Both the position numbers and the translations under genes were made by a program. This document shows, one piece after another, positions 1 to 7,281 of a stretch of DNA of 64,000 nucleotides. The stretch comes from SIG440 sp045631525 (GTDB lineage Bacteria; Bacillota; Clostridia; Monoglobales; Monoglobaceae). The stretch covers positions 1 through 64,000 of the forward strand of contig JAZQUY010000008.1 of NCBI GenBank assembly GCA_045631525.1. Reading direction: 5' to 3'. Positions within the stretch are counted from its first letter, which is position 1. Every line of letters starts with the position of its first letter. The notes under the pieces are model-generated. The model searched no databases. It was given only the letters and a program-made list of their open reading frames with translations, and was not told the DNA's origin.

Positions 1-93
1 TTTCGCCTGATTTCCTCCGTCGCAACCGGTAAACGCAACTGTCATTCCAGCAAGCATTGCAAGTGCAAGAATCAAACTAATAACTTTTTTCAT
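1..93 (-). CDS. N-terminus of a secreted lipoprotein (partial)
   Basis: Only the first 31 codons lie in the window; the gene runs off the left edge. The start has a basic MKK, a hydrophobic stretch and a lipobox ending in Phe-Thr-Gly-Cys (Cys at residue 24), followed by a polar Asp/Gly/Asn tail. This is a lipoprotein signal peptide of the kind processed by Lgt and LspA (an lspA gene lies at 35.3-35.8 kb). A good ribosome binding site (AGAGAGG, about 9 nt upstream) supports the start. Many such Clostridia proteins are ABC-transporter substrate-binding proteins, but the mature part is not visible, so function is unassigned. Confidence 0.8.
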   Translation of the reverse strand, partial: MKKVISLILALAMLAGMTVAFTGCDGGNQAK

Positions 94-485
94 ACTTTCT
101 ACCTCTCTTTTTTTGAATTTGCAGATTTTGAGGCCATCTGCGTGCCATTTTTTACCATGCCAACATTAATGTATTTAGTTTAGCAGCCTATTTTGGGTTA
201 TGCCATAAAGCATTGGCTTTTCTACCACCACTTTATCATTGTAAAATCCAATTCCTTCATTTCTCGAATAACTTTTGCTATGTAAAAACAATTAAACACA
301 TATTTATAACTTTACATTATATACAATGACATATATATTATAGCATTTTGATAAAAAAATAACCATTAACAACTTTAATATATTTCCCCCAATATTTGCA
401 CTATTTTAATATTTTTTAATAAATTTAAACTATTTCTCCGATGGAAGGTTTGGCCCTTTTATATAACATCTACAAGGCATTGTTT
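94..485. other. AT-rich non-coding stretch
   Basis: No credible gene. A small hairpin (GCAGAT at 121-126 pairing with ATCTGC at 136-141) lies in the leader of the lipoprotein gene. The rest is strongly AT-rich and presumably holds that gene's promoter; several TATAAT-like words occur but none has a convincing -35 box at the right distance. Confidence 0.5.
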
Positions 486-599
486 TTATATCATAACAAA
501 TTTATTGGAATTAAGCGTATTATTTCTAATATTTTTCGGGCAGTTGATATCACTTCCGTAAGTATTAACAGAATCACGCTGGACTGTTTCTCTATTCAT
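486..599 (-). CDS. possible 37-residue small protein
   Basis: A short frame begins MNRETVQRDSVNTYGSDI and ends at TAA, with an AAAGGA ribosome binding site 4-5 nt before the ATG. It is hydrophilic, rich in Asn, and matches no family I recognise. It lies just downstream (minus direction) of the hairpin and mini-ORF at 615-698, so it could be the reading frame controlled by that leader, or the start of a decayed gene. Only the ribosome binding site and position support it; chance occurrence is quite possible. Confidence 0.2.
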   Translation of the reverse strand: MNRETVQRDSVNTYGSDINCPKNIRNNTLNSNKFVMI

Positions 600-614
600 T
601 TCATCCTTTATTTT

Positions 615-656
615 CTATCCAAACAAAAACTCCGAATATACTGTTCTGATTTGCAT
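615..656 (-). CDS. possible 13-residue leader peptide inside a hairpin
   Basis: The frame reads MQIRTVYSEFLFG then TAG. An AGGAGG ribosome binding site sits 5 nt upstream, in the loop of a nested hairpin, and the ATG lies in the inner stem (TTGCAT/ATGCAA). The coding part forms the 3' arm of a perfect 16-bp stem (628-643 with 683-698) followed on the minus strand by TTTTTGTTT. This layout resembles the leader of an attenuator. Existence as a translated peptide is inference. Confidence 0.25.
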   Translation of the reverse strand: MQIRTVYSEFLFG

Positions 657-870
657 AAAGACCTCCTGTCCATGCAATTTTTCAGTATATTCGGAGTTAT
701 AATCATCGTTGTAGAAAACGACACGCGATCGTTTTTAGCAGAACAAGTTCTGCGACTGACAAGTTTTTCAACTTATCAGCTACACTTGATTGCAATAAAG
801 TCGAATTTTGAAAACCAGAGTTTTCAAAGTTGTTTGTGTGAAGCACAAACCGAAACATAAAAATGTTTCG
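628..870 (-). ncRNA. tandem-hairpin locus, candidate structured RNA
   Basis: At least seven hairpins follow one another almost without gaps: 628-698 (16-bp perfect outer stem), 715-735 (7 bp), 738-753 (7 bp), 756-779 (10 pairs), 805-830 (about 9-11 bp), 832-850 (7 bp) and 851-870 (8 bp). A weaker one lies at 784-801. The minus strand is favoured because the single odd pair in the 756-779 stem becomes U-G there and its loop becomes a GAAA tetraloop, and because the 628-698 stem is followed by a T-rich tract in that direction. The 805-830 stem gives slightly conflicting evidence at its base. I do not recognise the RNA family. Confidence 0.4.
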
Positions 871-918
871 TCGACATTTATTATGATGTACAAACTCTAA
901 TTTTTAAAATTTTCAGTA

Positions 919-955
919 ATGTATACCATCATTCAGGATGTATATCATCATTCAG
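919..955. repeat. short tandem direct repeat
   Basis: Two 18-nt copies (919-936 and 938-955) differ at one base and repeat with a 19-nt period. The second copy also begins a hairpin, since GATGTAT pairs with ATACATC at the right end (937-964). It lies between the stop of yebC and the hairpin array, in the 3' part of the yebC transcript. Confidence 0.6.
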
Positions 956-989
956 AGATACATCTAAAATCTCAAAAGCCCTGATTTTA

Positions 990-1736
990 CTACTCTTCCT
1001 CATCCTCATCAGGCATATCCCAAGTGTGGTAGACGTTCTGGACATCGTCATTATCCTCTAAGATGTCAATGAGCTTTTCAAGGTTTTTAACAGCCTCAGC
1101 ATCTGTCACCTCGGTAAGTGTCTGTGGGATGTAGCTGATTTCTGCTTGTTCGAATTCATATCCCTTTGTCTCAAGCGCCTCACGTACACGACTGAATTCT
1201 TCAGGAGCACAGGTAACTTCAAAGCACTCTTCTTCTGCACTGAAATCCTCTGCACCTGCATCAAGGGCATCCATCATGAGTGTGTCCTCGTCAATGCTGT
1301 CATTTTTTGCGATAACCAGCTGGCCTTTGCGGTCAAACATAAAGCCTACACTTCCGGTCTGTCCAAGATTTCCGCCATACTTGTCGAAATAGTGGCGCAT
1401 ATCACCTGCGGTACGGTTTTTGTTATCGCTAAGCGTCTCAACCATAAATGCAACTCCACTGGGACCATAGCCCTCGTATACAAGCTCAAAATATTCCTTT
1501 GAACTGTCCTCGCCTGCTGCTTTCTTTATACTCCTCTGAATGGTATCATTTGGCATATTATTTGCCTTTGCCTTAGCAATAGCATCGCGAAGCTTTGAGT
1601 TGCTGTCCGGGTCCGGACCGCCCTCTTTCACCGCAACAACCAGTTCACGACCAATTTTGGTGAAAAGTTTTCCCCTCTTTGCATCAAGTGCACCTTTTTT
1701 TCTTTTTATAGTTGCCCATTTTGAATGCCCTGACAT
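990..1736 (-). CDS. yebC: YebC/PmpR (TACO1) family protein
   Basis: The 248-residue product has the full family length and the hallmark start MSGHSKWATIKRKKGALDAK, followed by the conserved GGP(D)P and AIAKAKANNMPNDTI region. The family was long annotated as DNA-binding transcriptional regulators; later work on bacterial YebC and mitochondrial TACO1 points to a ribosome-associated role in translating proline-rich stretches. The C-terminus is very acidic (DMPDEDEEE). A strong ribosome binding site (GGAGG) lies 7-8 nt before the ATG. The next gene upstream on this strand is the SPFH protein 40 nt away, so the two may be co-transcribed. Confidence 0.97.
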   Translation of the reverse strand: MSGHSKWATIKRKKGALDAKRGKLFTKIGRELVVAVKEGGPDPDSNSKLRDAIAKAKANNMPNDTIQRSIKKAAGEDSSKEYFELVYEGYGPSGVAFMVETLSDNKNRTAGDMRHYFDKYGGNLGQTGSVGFMFDRKGQLVIAKNDSIDEDTLMMDALDAGAEDFSAEEECFEVTCAPEEFSRVREALETKGYEFEQAEISYIPQTLTEVTDAEAVKNLEKLIDILEDNDDVQNVYHTWDMPDEDEEE

Positions 1737-1778
1737 TTTGTTTCCTCCTGTGTCCTTTTAAATAACTTTTGTAAATAT

Positions 1779-2693
1779 CTATTTTTCCTCATCCATTACC
1801 GCTTTAAGTCCTGCAGCAAGGCCTGCAAGTCCCTGGATTTCCGATGGGATAATAATCTTTGTTGCCTTTCCGTCTGCCGCTTTCTGGAAAGCCTCGAGGC
1901 TCTTGATTTTGAGTACAGACTCTTTTGGCGATGCGTCATTAAGCATACGAAGACCCGCAGCAGTAGCCTCCTGAACGGACAGAATAGCCTGAGCTTCACC
2001 CTCCGCCACACGGATTGCTGATTCTTTTTCAGCCTCTGCCTTAAGTATCTGGGATTCTTTCTCCGCTTCTGCCTTAAGAATTGCTGCCGCTTTTTCACCC
2101 TCTGCGACGAGAATCGCAGATTTCTTTTCGCCTTCTGCACGAAGAATTGCTTCACGTCTTTCACGTTCTGCTTTCATTTGTTTTTCCATAGCCTCGCGAA
2201 TTCCCGCAGGCGGAATAATATTCTTAAGTTCAACACGATTCACCTTGATTCCCCAGGGGTCTGTTGCTTCATCAAGAATAGACCGCATCTTTGTGTTGAT
2301 TACATCACGGCTGGTCAAGCTTTCGTCAAGTTCCATATCGCCGATTATGTTTCTGAGTGTAGTAGCAGTCAAATTTTCAATAGCCGACATGGGAAGTTCA
2401 ACCCCGTATGCATAAAGTTTCGGGTCTGTAATCTGGAAATAAACCACTGTATCAATCTGCATAGTAACGTTATCTTTGGTAATAACGGGTTGAGGAGCAA
2501 AATCCACAACCTGTTCTTTGAGGGTGACACGTTTTGCCACTCTGTCAATGAACGGAATTTTTATATGAAGACCAACGCCCCAAGTCCCGCTATATGCACC
2601 AAGACGTTCAATTACATAAGCATGTGCCTGAGGAACAACCTTGATATTTGAAACAACTACCACAATTAAAATCGCAAGTATAATTAAAAACAT
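1779..2693 (-). CDS. qmcA: SPFH/stomatin-family membrane protein (paraslipin type)
   Basis: The 304-residue protein starts with one hydrophobic segment (residues 1-16), then an SPFH (band 7) domain (about 20-180), then a long Ala/Glu/Lys coiled-coil tail with recurring AEGEK/AEAEK units (about 185-240). This is the stomatin-like paraslipin layout (QmcA/YbbK group). Such proteins oligomerise into membrane microdomain scaffolds. It is preceded directly by an NfeD gene, the usual partner of this subgroup. An AGGAGG site lies before the ATG. The gene symbol is by family resemblance. Confidence 0.9.
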   Translation of the reverse strand: MFLIILAILIVVVVSNIKVVPQAHAYVIERLGAYSGTWGVGLHIKIPFIDRVAKRVTLKEQVVDFAPQPVITKDNVTMQIDTVVYFQITDPKLYAYGVELPMSAIENLTATTLRNIIGDMELDESLTSRDVINTKMRSILDEATDPWGIKVNRVELKNIIPPAGIREAMEKQMKAERERREAILRAEGEKKSAILVAEGEKAAAILKAEAEKESQILKAEAEKESAIRVAEGEAQAILSVQEATAAGLRMLNDASPKESVLKIKSLEAFQKAADGKATKIIIPSEIQGLAGLAAGLKAVMDEEK

Positions 2694-2723
2694 AATAAAG
2701 CCTCCTATTTATTTAAAGTTATC

Positions 2724-3158
2724 CTATTTTTTTGCTGAAACTACAACACGGACACCCTCAAGTTCTTCAACCACAACAGGTGTATTTTCCTCAAGAGTCT
2801 CACCATTTCTGGTTTTTGCAGACCAGACCTGACCCATAACCTTAACTTGCCCGCTGTTTTCTATTGTATCTATCTTTTGAATAACAATACCATCTTTCGA
2901 AATTACACGGTCCGCATTAGTAGGAACAGCTCTCCCCGCCACAAACTTTTTGGCAAGAGGCCTGGTTGAAAGAACAAGAACGGCTGAAAGCACAACAAAA
3001 ATTGTTATTTGCACACCAACCGCTATATCAAATGCCGAAAAAACAGCTGTAACAAGTGCAGAAATTGCGAACCATATTGTAATGAGATTCACGGTTGAGG
3101 TCTCGATAACACCAAGAACCACCGCAGTTGCTATCCAAACAATTGTCCAGTATGTCAT
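2724..3158 (-). CDS. NfeD-family membrane protein
   Basis: The 144-residue protein has three to four hydrophobic segments in residues 5-75 and a C-terminal OB-fold (about 80-144), the short NfeD1b arrangement. It ends 30 nt before the stomatin-type gene, the typical operon pairing in bacteria and archaea, where NfeD is thought to anchor or assist the SPFH scaffold. GGAGG precedes the ATG. Confidence 0.9.
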   Translation of the reverse strand: MTYWTIVWIATAVVLGVIETSTVNLITIWFAISALVTAVFSAFDIAVGVQITIFVVLSAVLVLSTRPLAKKFVAGRAVPTNADRVISKDGIVIQKIDTIENSGQVKVMGQVWSAKTRNGETLEENTPVVVEELEGVRVVVSAKK

Positions 3159-3190
3159 TTAGGTCCCTCCTCACAAAATTTGCCAAATTC

Positions 3191-3228
3191 CTTTAAAAAT
3201 ACATCAACGGAACTTAAAAAGTTCCGTT
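3191..3228 (-). terminator. terminator after the S1-domain gene
   Basis: A 9-10 bp stem (AACGGAACTT at 3206-3215 pairing with AGTTCCGTT at 3220-3228) with a 4-nt loop, followed on the minus strand by a T-rich stretch (GATGTATTTTTAAAG). It begins about 8 nt after the yabR stop codon. Confidence 0.75.
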
Positions 3229-3235
3229 AACTCGA

Positions 3236-3688
3236 TTAATACGCTCTTTTGTAACCGCCGTTGCGCTTGCCCTCGGTATTTCTTTTAAGGTCCTGAATTT
3301 TTTCGTCACTGTCCTGCTTGAATTTGAGAAGTTTATCTTCAAATGACATTTCCTCCATCTCGCGTCTTTTATGCGAAAACTCAAAAACCTCGGGAGCACC
3401 CTGAAGCGCACCACTTTTTCCCCGGCGGTCTTCCTTTTTCTTTTTGGGCTTTTCCTCAGACGCTTTCTTTATGGAAAGGCTTATCTTTCCCTTTTCGTCA
3501 ACGGAAATAACCTTTACTTTAACACTTTGTCCAACGGTAAGGTGCTTTGAAATGTCATCTACATAATTGTTTGAAACCTCCGAAATATGCACAAGACCTG
3601 TTTTTCCGTCTTCAAGCTCCACAAAGGCGCCAAATGCCGCAAGGCCTGAAACCTTTCCCCGAAGCACCAATCCTTCTTCAATCTGCAT
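3236..3688 (-). CDS. yabR: S1 RNA-binding domain protein (YabR type)
   Basis: Residues 1-75 form one S1 domain with the typical GKVSGLAAFGAFVEL and GLVHISEVS signatures. The rest (76-150) is a charged Lys/Glu/Arg-rich tail without a clear fold. Position matches Bacillus subtilis, where yabR follows divIC in the yabP-yabQ-divIC cluster, which is why I use the symbol. YabR-like proteins bind RNA; a precise role is not established. A terminator lies just downstream. Confidence 0.88.
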   Translation of the reverse strand: MQIEEGLVLRGKVSGLAAFGAFVELEDGKTGLVHISEVSNNYVDDISKHLTVGQSVKVKVISVDEKGKISLSIKKASEEKPKKKKEDRRGKSGALQGAPEVFEFSHKRREMEEMSFEDKLLKFKQDSDEKIQDLKRNTEGKRNGGYKRAY

Positions 3689-3768
3689 AACTTAAAAAAT
3701 CCTCCTCAAAATGCCATGTCTCTAACATTTTCTGTATAAAGCGGACAGCCTGTCCGTATCTTTTCAAT

Positions 3769-4080
3769 TTATTTCTGATTTATATCAATAAAAACACGCT
3801 CATTTGCTTTAACAAGCCCAAGCTTTTCTCTTGCTGTACGCTCAACGTATTCATCGGTTCCCGCTTTCTCAAGCTCGTCTTCCAGCATCTGCTGTTCAAT
3901 CTGTGCTGCAGCAATTTTTTCCTGATATTCTTTGGCGAGGTCATCACACTGGGAAAGACTTATTTGCTGTTTTACAAGTGTCACCACAACATAAATGCAC
4001 AAAAAACAAACAACCAGAAACTTTATCAGGTTTTTTGCAGATATTTTATTATTTTTTTTGTTAATATCCCTTTTTGCCAT
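3769..4080 (-). CDS. divIC: septum formation protein DivIC/FtsB family
   Basis: From the chosen ATG the product is 103 residues: a basic N-tail (MAKRDINKKNNK), one membrane segment (about 18-37), a periplasm-side coiled coil and the conserved end TAREKLGLVKANERVF. This is the DivIC/FtsB layout, a bitopic protein of the divisome that works with FtsL. A longer in-frame start at 4146 would add a Cys-rich stretch unlike the family; the internal ATG at 4080 has a GAGG site upstream and gives the usual length. It sits between yabQ and yabR as in other Bacillota. Confidence 0.9.
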   Translation of the reverse strand: MAKRDINKKNNKISAKNLIKFLVVCFLCIYVVVTLVKQQISLSQCDDLAKEYQEKIAAAQIEQQMLEDELEKAGTDEYVERTAREKLGLVKANERVFIDINQK

Positions 4081-4173
4081 ATGTCCCGTTACCTCACAAA
4101 AGCAATACAAAAACACTCTTCCTATTCTAATGCAATTATATATCAACCCTTTCTCTTTGTCAAGACTTAGACC

Positions 4174-4683
4174 TTACTTTTTTCTCAGCATAAGCCGTGC
4201 TTTTTTCATCCTAAGTCTCGCTTTATCGCCGCTTCTTTTCGCCACTTGTTTTGCACATCTTATTTTTTGTCCTGTGTACCACATGACAATATGTATAGGC
4301 CGTCTTAATGCTTTCATAATAAGCTCTATGGGAAAAAGCAAAATTTTTAAAACTCGCCGAGCAATTTCCACCGTCCATTTAACCAGAAAGGTTCCGATAT
4401 TCAAAACTCTGTTTTTCACAATCACAGCATAGGAAACGGCACCTATCCCCCAGCCGATAAACCCCTGCCACCTGATTTCACCGCTGTTTCCGAGGTATGC
4501 CGCAGCGAACAAGATAACCCCCGCCAGCGTCATAAATATTATATCCTCAATGTTTACCACCGCATCGCTGGGTCTGTGGATTCTTCGACTCACCCTCAGA
4601 ATGTCATAAAGAAATGCAGCGCAAACTCCCGATGCAAAACTAAAAAAGAAAAAAATCGTTTCTGACCAAACCGTCGAATACAT
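4174..4683 (-). CDS. yabQ: spore cortex biosynthesis membrane protein YabQ
   Basis: 169 residues with hydrophobic segments at about 8-28, 48-65 and 72-90 and a very basic C-terminal tail. The length, layout and position (11 nt after yabP, before divIC) match YabQ, which in Bacillus subtilis localises to the forespore outer membrane and is needed for cortex formation. AAGGAG lies before the ATG. Sequence motifs in this family are weak, so the call leans on context. Confidence 0.88.
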   Translation of the reverse strand: MYSTVWSETIFFFFSFASGVCAAFLYDILRVSRRIHRPSDAVVNIEDIIFMTLAGVILFAAAYLGNSGEIRWQGFIGWGIGAVSYAVIVKNRVLNIGTFLVKWTVEIARRVLKILLFPIELIMKALRRPIHIVMWYTGQKIRCAKQVAKRSGDKARLRMKKARLMLRKK

Positions 4684-4694
4684 TTTTTCTCTCC

Positions 4695-4976
4695 TTACCT
4701 GAAAATTTTTCCAAAAAAGCTCCCCTTTTCGCTTTTGTGACCCTCGGCATATTCAATGCTGTCTATTTCTCCTTCAATCTCCATCTCGCCCTTTTCCACA
4801 TTAAGCCTATTTATTCTCATTCCAGCACCTTTGACCGTCATCACTCCCTCGGTAGTATACGCAACAATTTTATCCTCGTCGAAGCTATCAACGTCTTCCA
4901 CACCTGAAACTGTCATATTTCGCCTTTCTTCCATAGTAATGTTGTGAATCATATCCTCACGTCTTCTTTCTTCCAT
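4695..4976 (-). CDS. yabP: sporulation protein YabP
   Basis: 93 residues with the family pattern of a short N-tail (HNITMEERRNMTVSGVEDVDSFDE) followed by a small beta-rich region (VAYTTEGVMTVKG and INRLNVEKGEMEIEG). YabP works with YabQ in spore coat/cortex formation in the mother cell. It heads the yabP-yabQ-divIC-yabR group, and a sigma-E-like promoter can be read upstream. Confidence 0.9.
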   Translation of the reverse strand: MEERRREDMIHNITMEERRNMTVSGVEDVDSFDEDKIVAYTTEGVMTVKGAGMRINRLNVEKGEMEIEGEIDSIEYAEGHKSEKGSFFGKIFR

Positions 4977-5031
4977 TTCTATGCAATCCTTTCATAATAA
5001 TAATTGTCGATGAAACATTTTCGTTCATTTA

Positions 5032-5059
5032 ATTATATTGAGCCGAAAAAAAAATATGC
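5032..5059 (-). promoter_or_regulatory. possible sigma-E (and/or sigma-A) promoter for yabP
   Basis: On the minus strand GCATATT (5053-5059) matches the sigma-E -35 consensus KMATATT, and 13 nt on AATATAAT (5032-5039) resembles the -10 CATACANT with two mismatches. The same region holds a plain TATAAT that could serve sigma-A. yabP is sigma-E-dependent in Bacillus subtilis, which fits. The -35 overlaps the mecA terminator stem. Confidence 0.45.
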
Positions 5060-5083
5060 AAAAACCAAAAGATTTCTGCATAT
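5042..5083 (-). terminator. terminator after the mecA-like gene
   Basis: On the minus strand ATATGCA (5077-5083) pairs with TGCATAT (5054-5060), with extra inner pairs, and is followed by a run of nine T residues. It starts 8 nt after the stop of the mecA-like gene. Confidence 0.85.
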
Positions 5084-5090
5084 ATGATTT

Positions 5091-5708
5091 TTACCTAAAA
5101 TATCTTGCGATACATTCCACCGCATTTTTCTCTATCATTAAAAGTCCGTGCTCGCTCAAAACGCCCTGAAGCGTCACCGGTTCTTTCACCTTCTCAGAAA
5201 ATTCAGAAAGGGTGTTTTCAAGTTTGAAGAGTCCGAATGTATCTGCAGGACTCAGTTCCAAGAAAAATTCTCCCTGATACTTCACCAGGCGGCTCTCTCC
5301 AATGTATTCCTGAAAAATTTCCCTGACACCCGAGCATAAAGCCTCAAAGTCAGTAAACCTGAAAATTCTAAGAGGTTGTCTCGTGGGCCTTCGCCTGATT
5401 TTAAACTCCACTTGTTTCACACGTTTTCCAGCATTGACCAGAGCCTGGGCAAACTCTTTTTCATTTTTGATTTTGCTTATAACCAGCACAAAACCGTTGT
5501 TGTCCGAAGTAGCTGTTTCAACCATGAGCTGCGACTTTTCAACATGAAAATCCAAATCCCGTTCAGCAAGCCTCAGTGCGTGATGAAACATATTTTGTGC
5601 TTCAGGAGTGTGGTCAGTAAAATTCTTCAAATCCACATTCCAGGCTAAAATATCCTCTTCCTCAATCAAAATTTTTATTTTGTCTTCGCTGAGTTTTTCA
5701 ATCCGCAT
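5091..5708 (-). CDS. mecA: MecA-family adaptor protein
   Basis: 205 residues with a start typical of MecA (MRIEKLSEDKIKILIEEEDI) and a conserved C-terminal beta-alpha domain (about 110-205). MecA brings substrates such as ComK and unfolded proteins to the ClpC-ClpP protease in Bacillus. The central linker is short and basic (about residues 92-112). It is followed by a strong terminator, so it is probably its own transcription unit. Clostridial MecA homologues are often called negative regulator of genetic competence; the real substrates here are unknown. Confidence 0.85.
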   Translation of the reverse strand: MRIEKLSEDKIKILIEEEDILAWNVDLKNFTDHTPEAQNMFHHALRLAERDLDFHVEKSQLMVETATSDNNGFVLVISKIKNEKEFAQALVNAGKRVKQVEFKIRRRPTRQPLRIFRFTDFEALCSGVREIFQEYIGESRLVKYQGEFFLELSPADTFGLFKLENTLSEFSEKVKEPVTLQGVLSEHGLLMIEKNAVECIARYFR

Positions 5709-5862
5709 TCTACATTCACCTCCACAGCATAATAAATATATGTTAAAGCATTTAAAAATTTGCCTCTTAACCGATACCTTGTCTAATTATACAACATTTT
5801 GTCGCATTTGAAAAGACTAAATTTTTTCCAAATAAATTTTTAATCAAAACAATATTTTCCTA

Positions 5863-5891
5863 TTGAAATTTTCAAAAAAATATGCTAAGAT
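5863..5891 (+). promoter_or_regulatory. strong sigma-A promoter for the small RNA
   Basis: TTGAAA (5863-5868), a 17-nt spacer and TAAGAT (5886-5891). Expected start near A5898. No reading frame with a ribosome binding site follows, and a terminator lies about 200 nt on, so the product should be an RNA. Confidence 0.8.
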
Positions 5892-5897
5892 ACCATT

Positions 5898-6108
5898 ACA
5901 AAAACAAACGCTACCCTGCGATGTACGTAATTTGGGCACAATGTAAAACCAACACATTTTCAAAGGGATTTTCTCTCCGGATGCGGCGCACATGCCTCCC
6001 ACAGATTTCTGCGGCCAGTGGACTTGTAATGTATTCGGGATTTAGCCCACCTGCCATGCAGGTTTTTACCTTGACCCACCTACGGCATAGGCGGGGCTTT
6101 GTTTTTTT
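5898..6108 (+). ncRNA. ssrS: stand-alone small RNA, probably 6S RNA
   Basis: A roughly 210-nt unit sits between a strong promoter and a strong terminator with no coding content. Visible pairings include CCTGC (5915-5920 region) with GCAGG near 6057-6062, TGGGC near 5932 with GCCCA near 6047, AATGT with ACATT in the 5940-5960 region, and CCACAGA with TCTGCGG near 5998-6013. A long rod closed by its ends with an open middle, at about 200 nt, is the 6S RNA form (it binds sigma-A RNA polymerase). The sequence flavour matches what I recall of clostridial 6S RNAs, but I could not align it, so an unrelated small RNA is possible. SRP RNA, RNase P RNA and tmRNA signature motifs are absent. Confidence 0.55.
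6075..6108 (+). terminator. terminator of the small RNA
   Basis: CCCACCTA (6075-6082) pairs with TAGGCGGG (6088-6095) with one mismatch over a 5-nt loop, followed by CTTTGTTTTTTT. A second small hairpin with a T tail (ACCTGC/GCAGGT, just before 6065) lies immediately upstream. Confidence 0.85.
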
Positions 6109-6150
6109 ATACCTTTTTTAACTGAACTTTCAAAAAATTTCTCAAAAACC

Positions 6151-6178
6151 TTGACAAAATCTTTAATTTATATAAAAT
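6151..6178 (+). promoter_or_regulatory. promoter of the rsmD-coaD operon
   Basis: TTGACA (6151-6156), 16-nt spacer, TAAAAT (6173-6178), about 35 nt before the rsmD start. Confidence 0.75.
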
Positions 6179-6211
6179 ATAAGTATACTTATTTGATAAT
6201 GGGGTGATTGT

Positions 6212-6775
6212 GTGCGGGTTATTTCAGGCTCTGCAAGAGGCAGAAAACTCGTGGCTCCAGAGGGTCTTGACACTCGTCCCACTACCGACAGAGTTAAGGA
6301 ATCAATTTTCAACATAATTATGCCGCATCTTCCGGCAGATAGTGTCCTTGACCTTTTTTCAGGCAGCGGTGCTTTGGGGATTGAGGCCCTGAGCCGTGGT
6401 TCAAATCATTGCACTTTTGTTGAAAACTGCAAAAACGCACAAATGGTCACATCCGAAAACATTGTTCTTGCCCGTGTGAAAGACCGCGCAGAAATAATTT
6501 TTGGTGATTCGCTGGCATTTCTTGACAAAACTGCTAATCAGTTTGATTTGATTTTTCTTGACCCGCCTTATAACACCGGTCTTTTGACCAAATCACTGAC
6601 CAAAATTTATGAAAATAATCTTCTTTTAGACAATGGTATAATCGTTGCCGAAAGCGAATATATGGGTGAAGAGCCCGCATCCGATTTTTTCAACATCAAA
6701 AGAACTGCAAAATATGGGAAAACCACGGTTTTCATTTTGCAGAAAAAGACTTTGCAGGGAGAAGAAAACATATGA
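6212..6775 (+). CDS. rsmD: 16S rRNA (guanine(966)-N(2))-methyltransferase RsmD
   Basis: 187 residues with the RsmD start RVISGSARGRKL and TRPTTDRVKESIFNII, the SAM-binding motif VLDLFSGSGALGIEALSRG (about 45-63) and the catalytic DPPY motif in LIFLDPPYNTG. The enzyme methylates G966 of 16S rRNA during 30S assembly. A GTG start is chosen because GGGGTG lies 5-6 nt upstream and the N-terminus is of family length. It overlaps coaD by 4 nt (ATGA), the conserved rsmD-coaD pair. Confidence 0.96.
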   Translation: MRVISGSARGRKLVAPEGLDTRPTTDRVKESIFNIIMPHLPADSVLDLFSGSGALGIEALSRGSNHCTFVENCKNAQMVTSENIVLARVKDRAEIIFGDSLAFLDKTANQFDLIFLDPPYNTGLLTKSLTKIYENNLLLDNGIIVAESEYMGEEPASDFFNIKRTAKYGKTTVFILQKKTLQGEENI

Positions 6776-7251
6776 AAGTAGCTGTCTATCCGGGAAGCTT
6801 TGACCCATGTACAAACGGGCATCTTGACATTATCACACGTGCATCCGGTCTTTTTGAAAAAGTGGTTGTAGCAGTTTTGATTAACGAAAAAAAACACCCT
6901 CTCTTTTCTCTTGAAGAAAGGGTAGATATGCTGAAAACGGTGACAAAGCATCTCGAAAATGTCGAGGTGATTGCATTTTCGGGGCTACTGGCTGACTTTA
7001 TGCGTCAGAATAATTATTCAATCATCATAAAAGGTCTTCGTGCGGTTTCTGACTTTGAATATGAGTTCCAGATGGCTCTTACCAACCGCACGCTCTTTGA
7101 CAAAATTGAAACTGTTTTCATTCCATCAAGTTCTGAGTTTATGTTTCTCAGTTCCAGCATAGTAAAAGAAGTTGCAAAATACAACGGCGACCTTACACCC
7201 TTGGTTCCAAAAGAATTGGTTCCGCGGATTATGAGCCGTTTTGGATATTAA
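6772..7251 (+). CDS. coaD: phosphopantetheine adenylyltransferase
   Basis: 159 residues, full length. It shows the nucleotidyltransferase signature PGSFDPCTNGHLDII (T/HxGH motif at about 9-18), the PLFSLEERVDML region, the KGLRAVSDFEYEFQMA segment and the end motif SSSIVKEVA. It transfers AMP from ATP to 4'-phosphopantetheine in the fourth step of coenzyme A synthesis. Translationally coupled to rsmD. Confidence 0.97.
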   Translation: MKVAVYPGSFDPCTNGHLDIITRASGLFEKVVVAVLINEKKHPLFSLEERVDMLKTVTKHLENVEVIAFSGLLADFMRQNNYSIIIKGLRAVSDFEYEFQMALTNRTLFDKIETVFIPSSSEFMFLSSSIVKEVAKYNGDLTPLVPKELVPRIMSRFGY

Positions 7252-7281
7252 ATTCCGTATAATTTTAAGGAGGTAACAAAT

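Noticed and set aside
441..860. 139-residue plus-strand reading frame
   Set aside because: It runs straight through the tandem hairpins, has no ribosome binding site and no family-like features.
919..955. CRISPR repeat pair
   Set aside because: Only two 18-nt copies with a 1-nt gap, no spacers and no cas genes in the window.
5898..6108. SRP RNA, tmRNA or RNase P RNA as identity of the small RNA
   Set aside because: Their hallmark sequences are not present, and the size does not suit RNase P or tmRNA.
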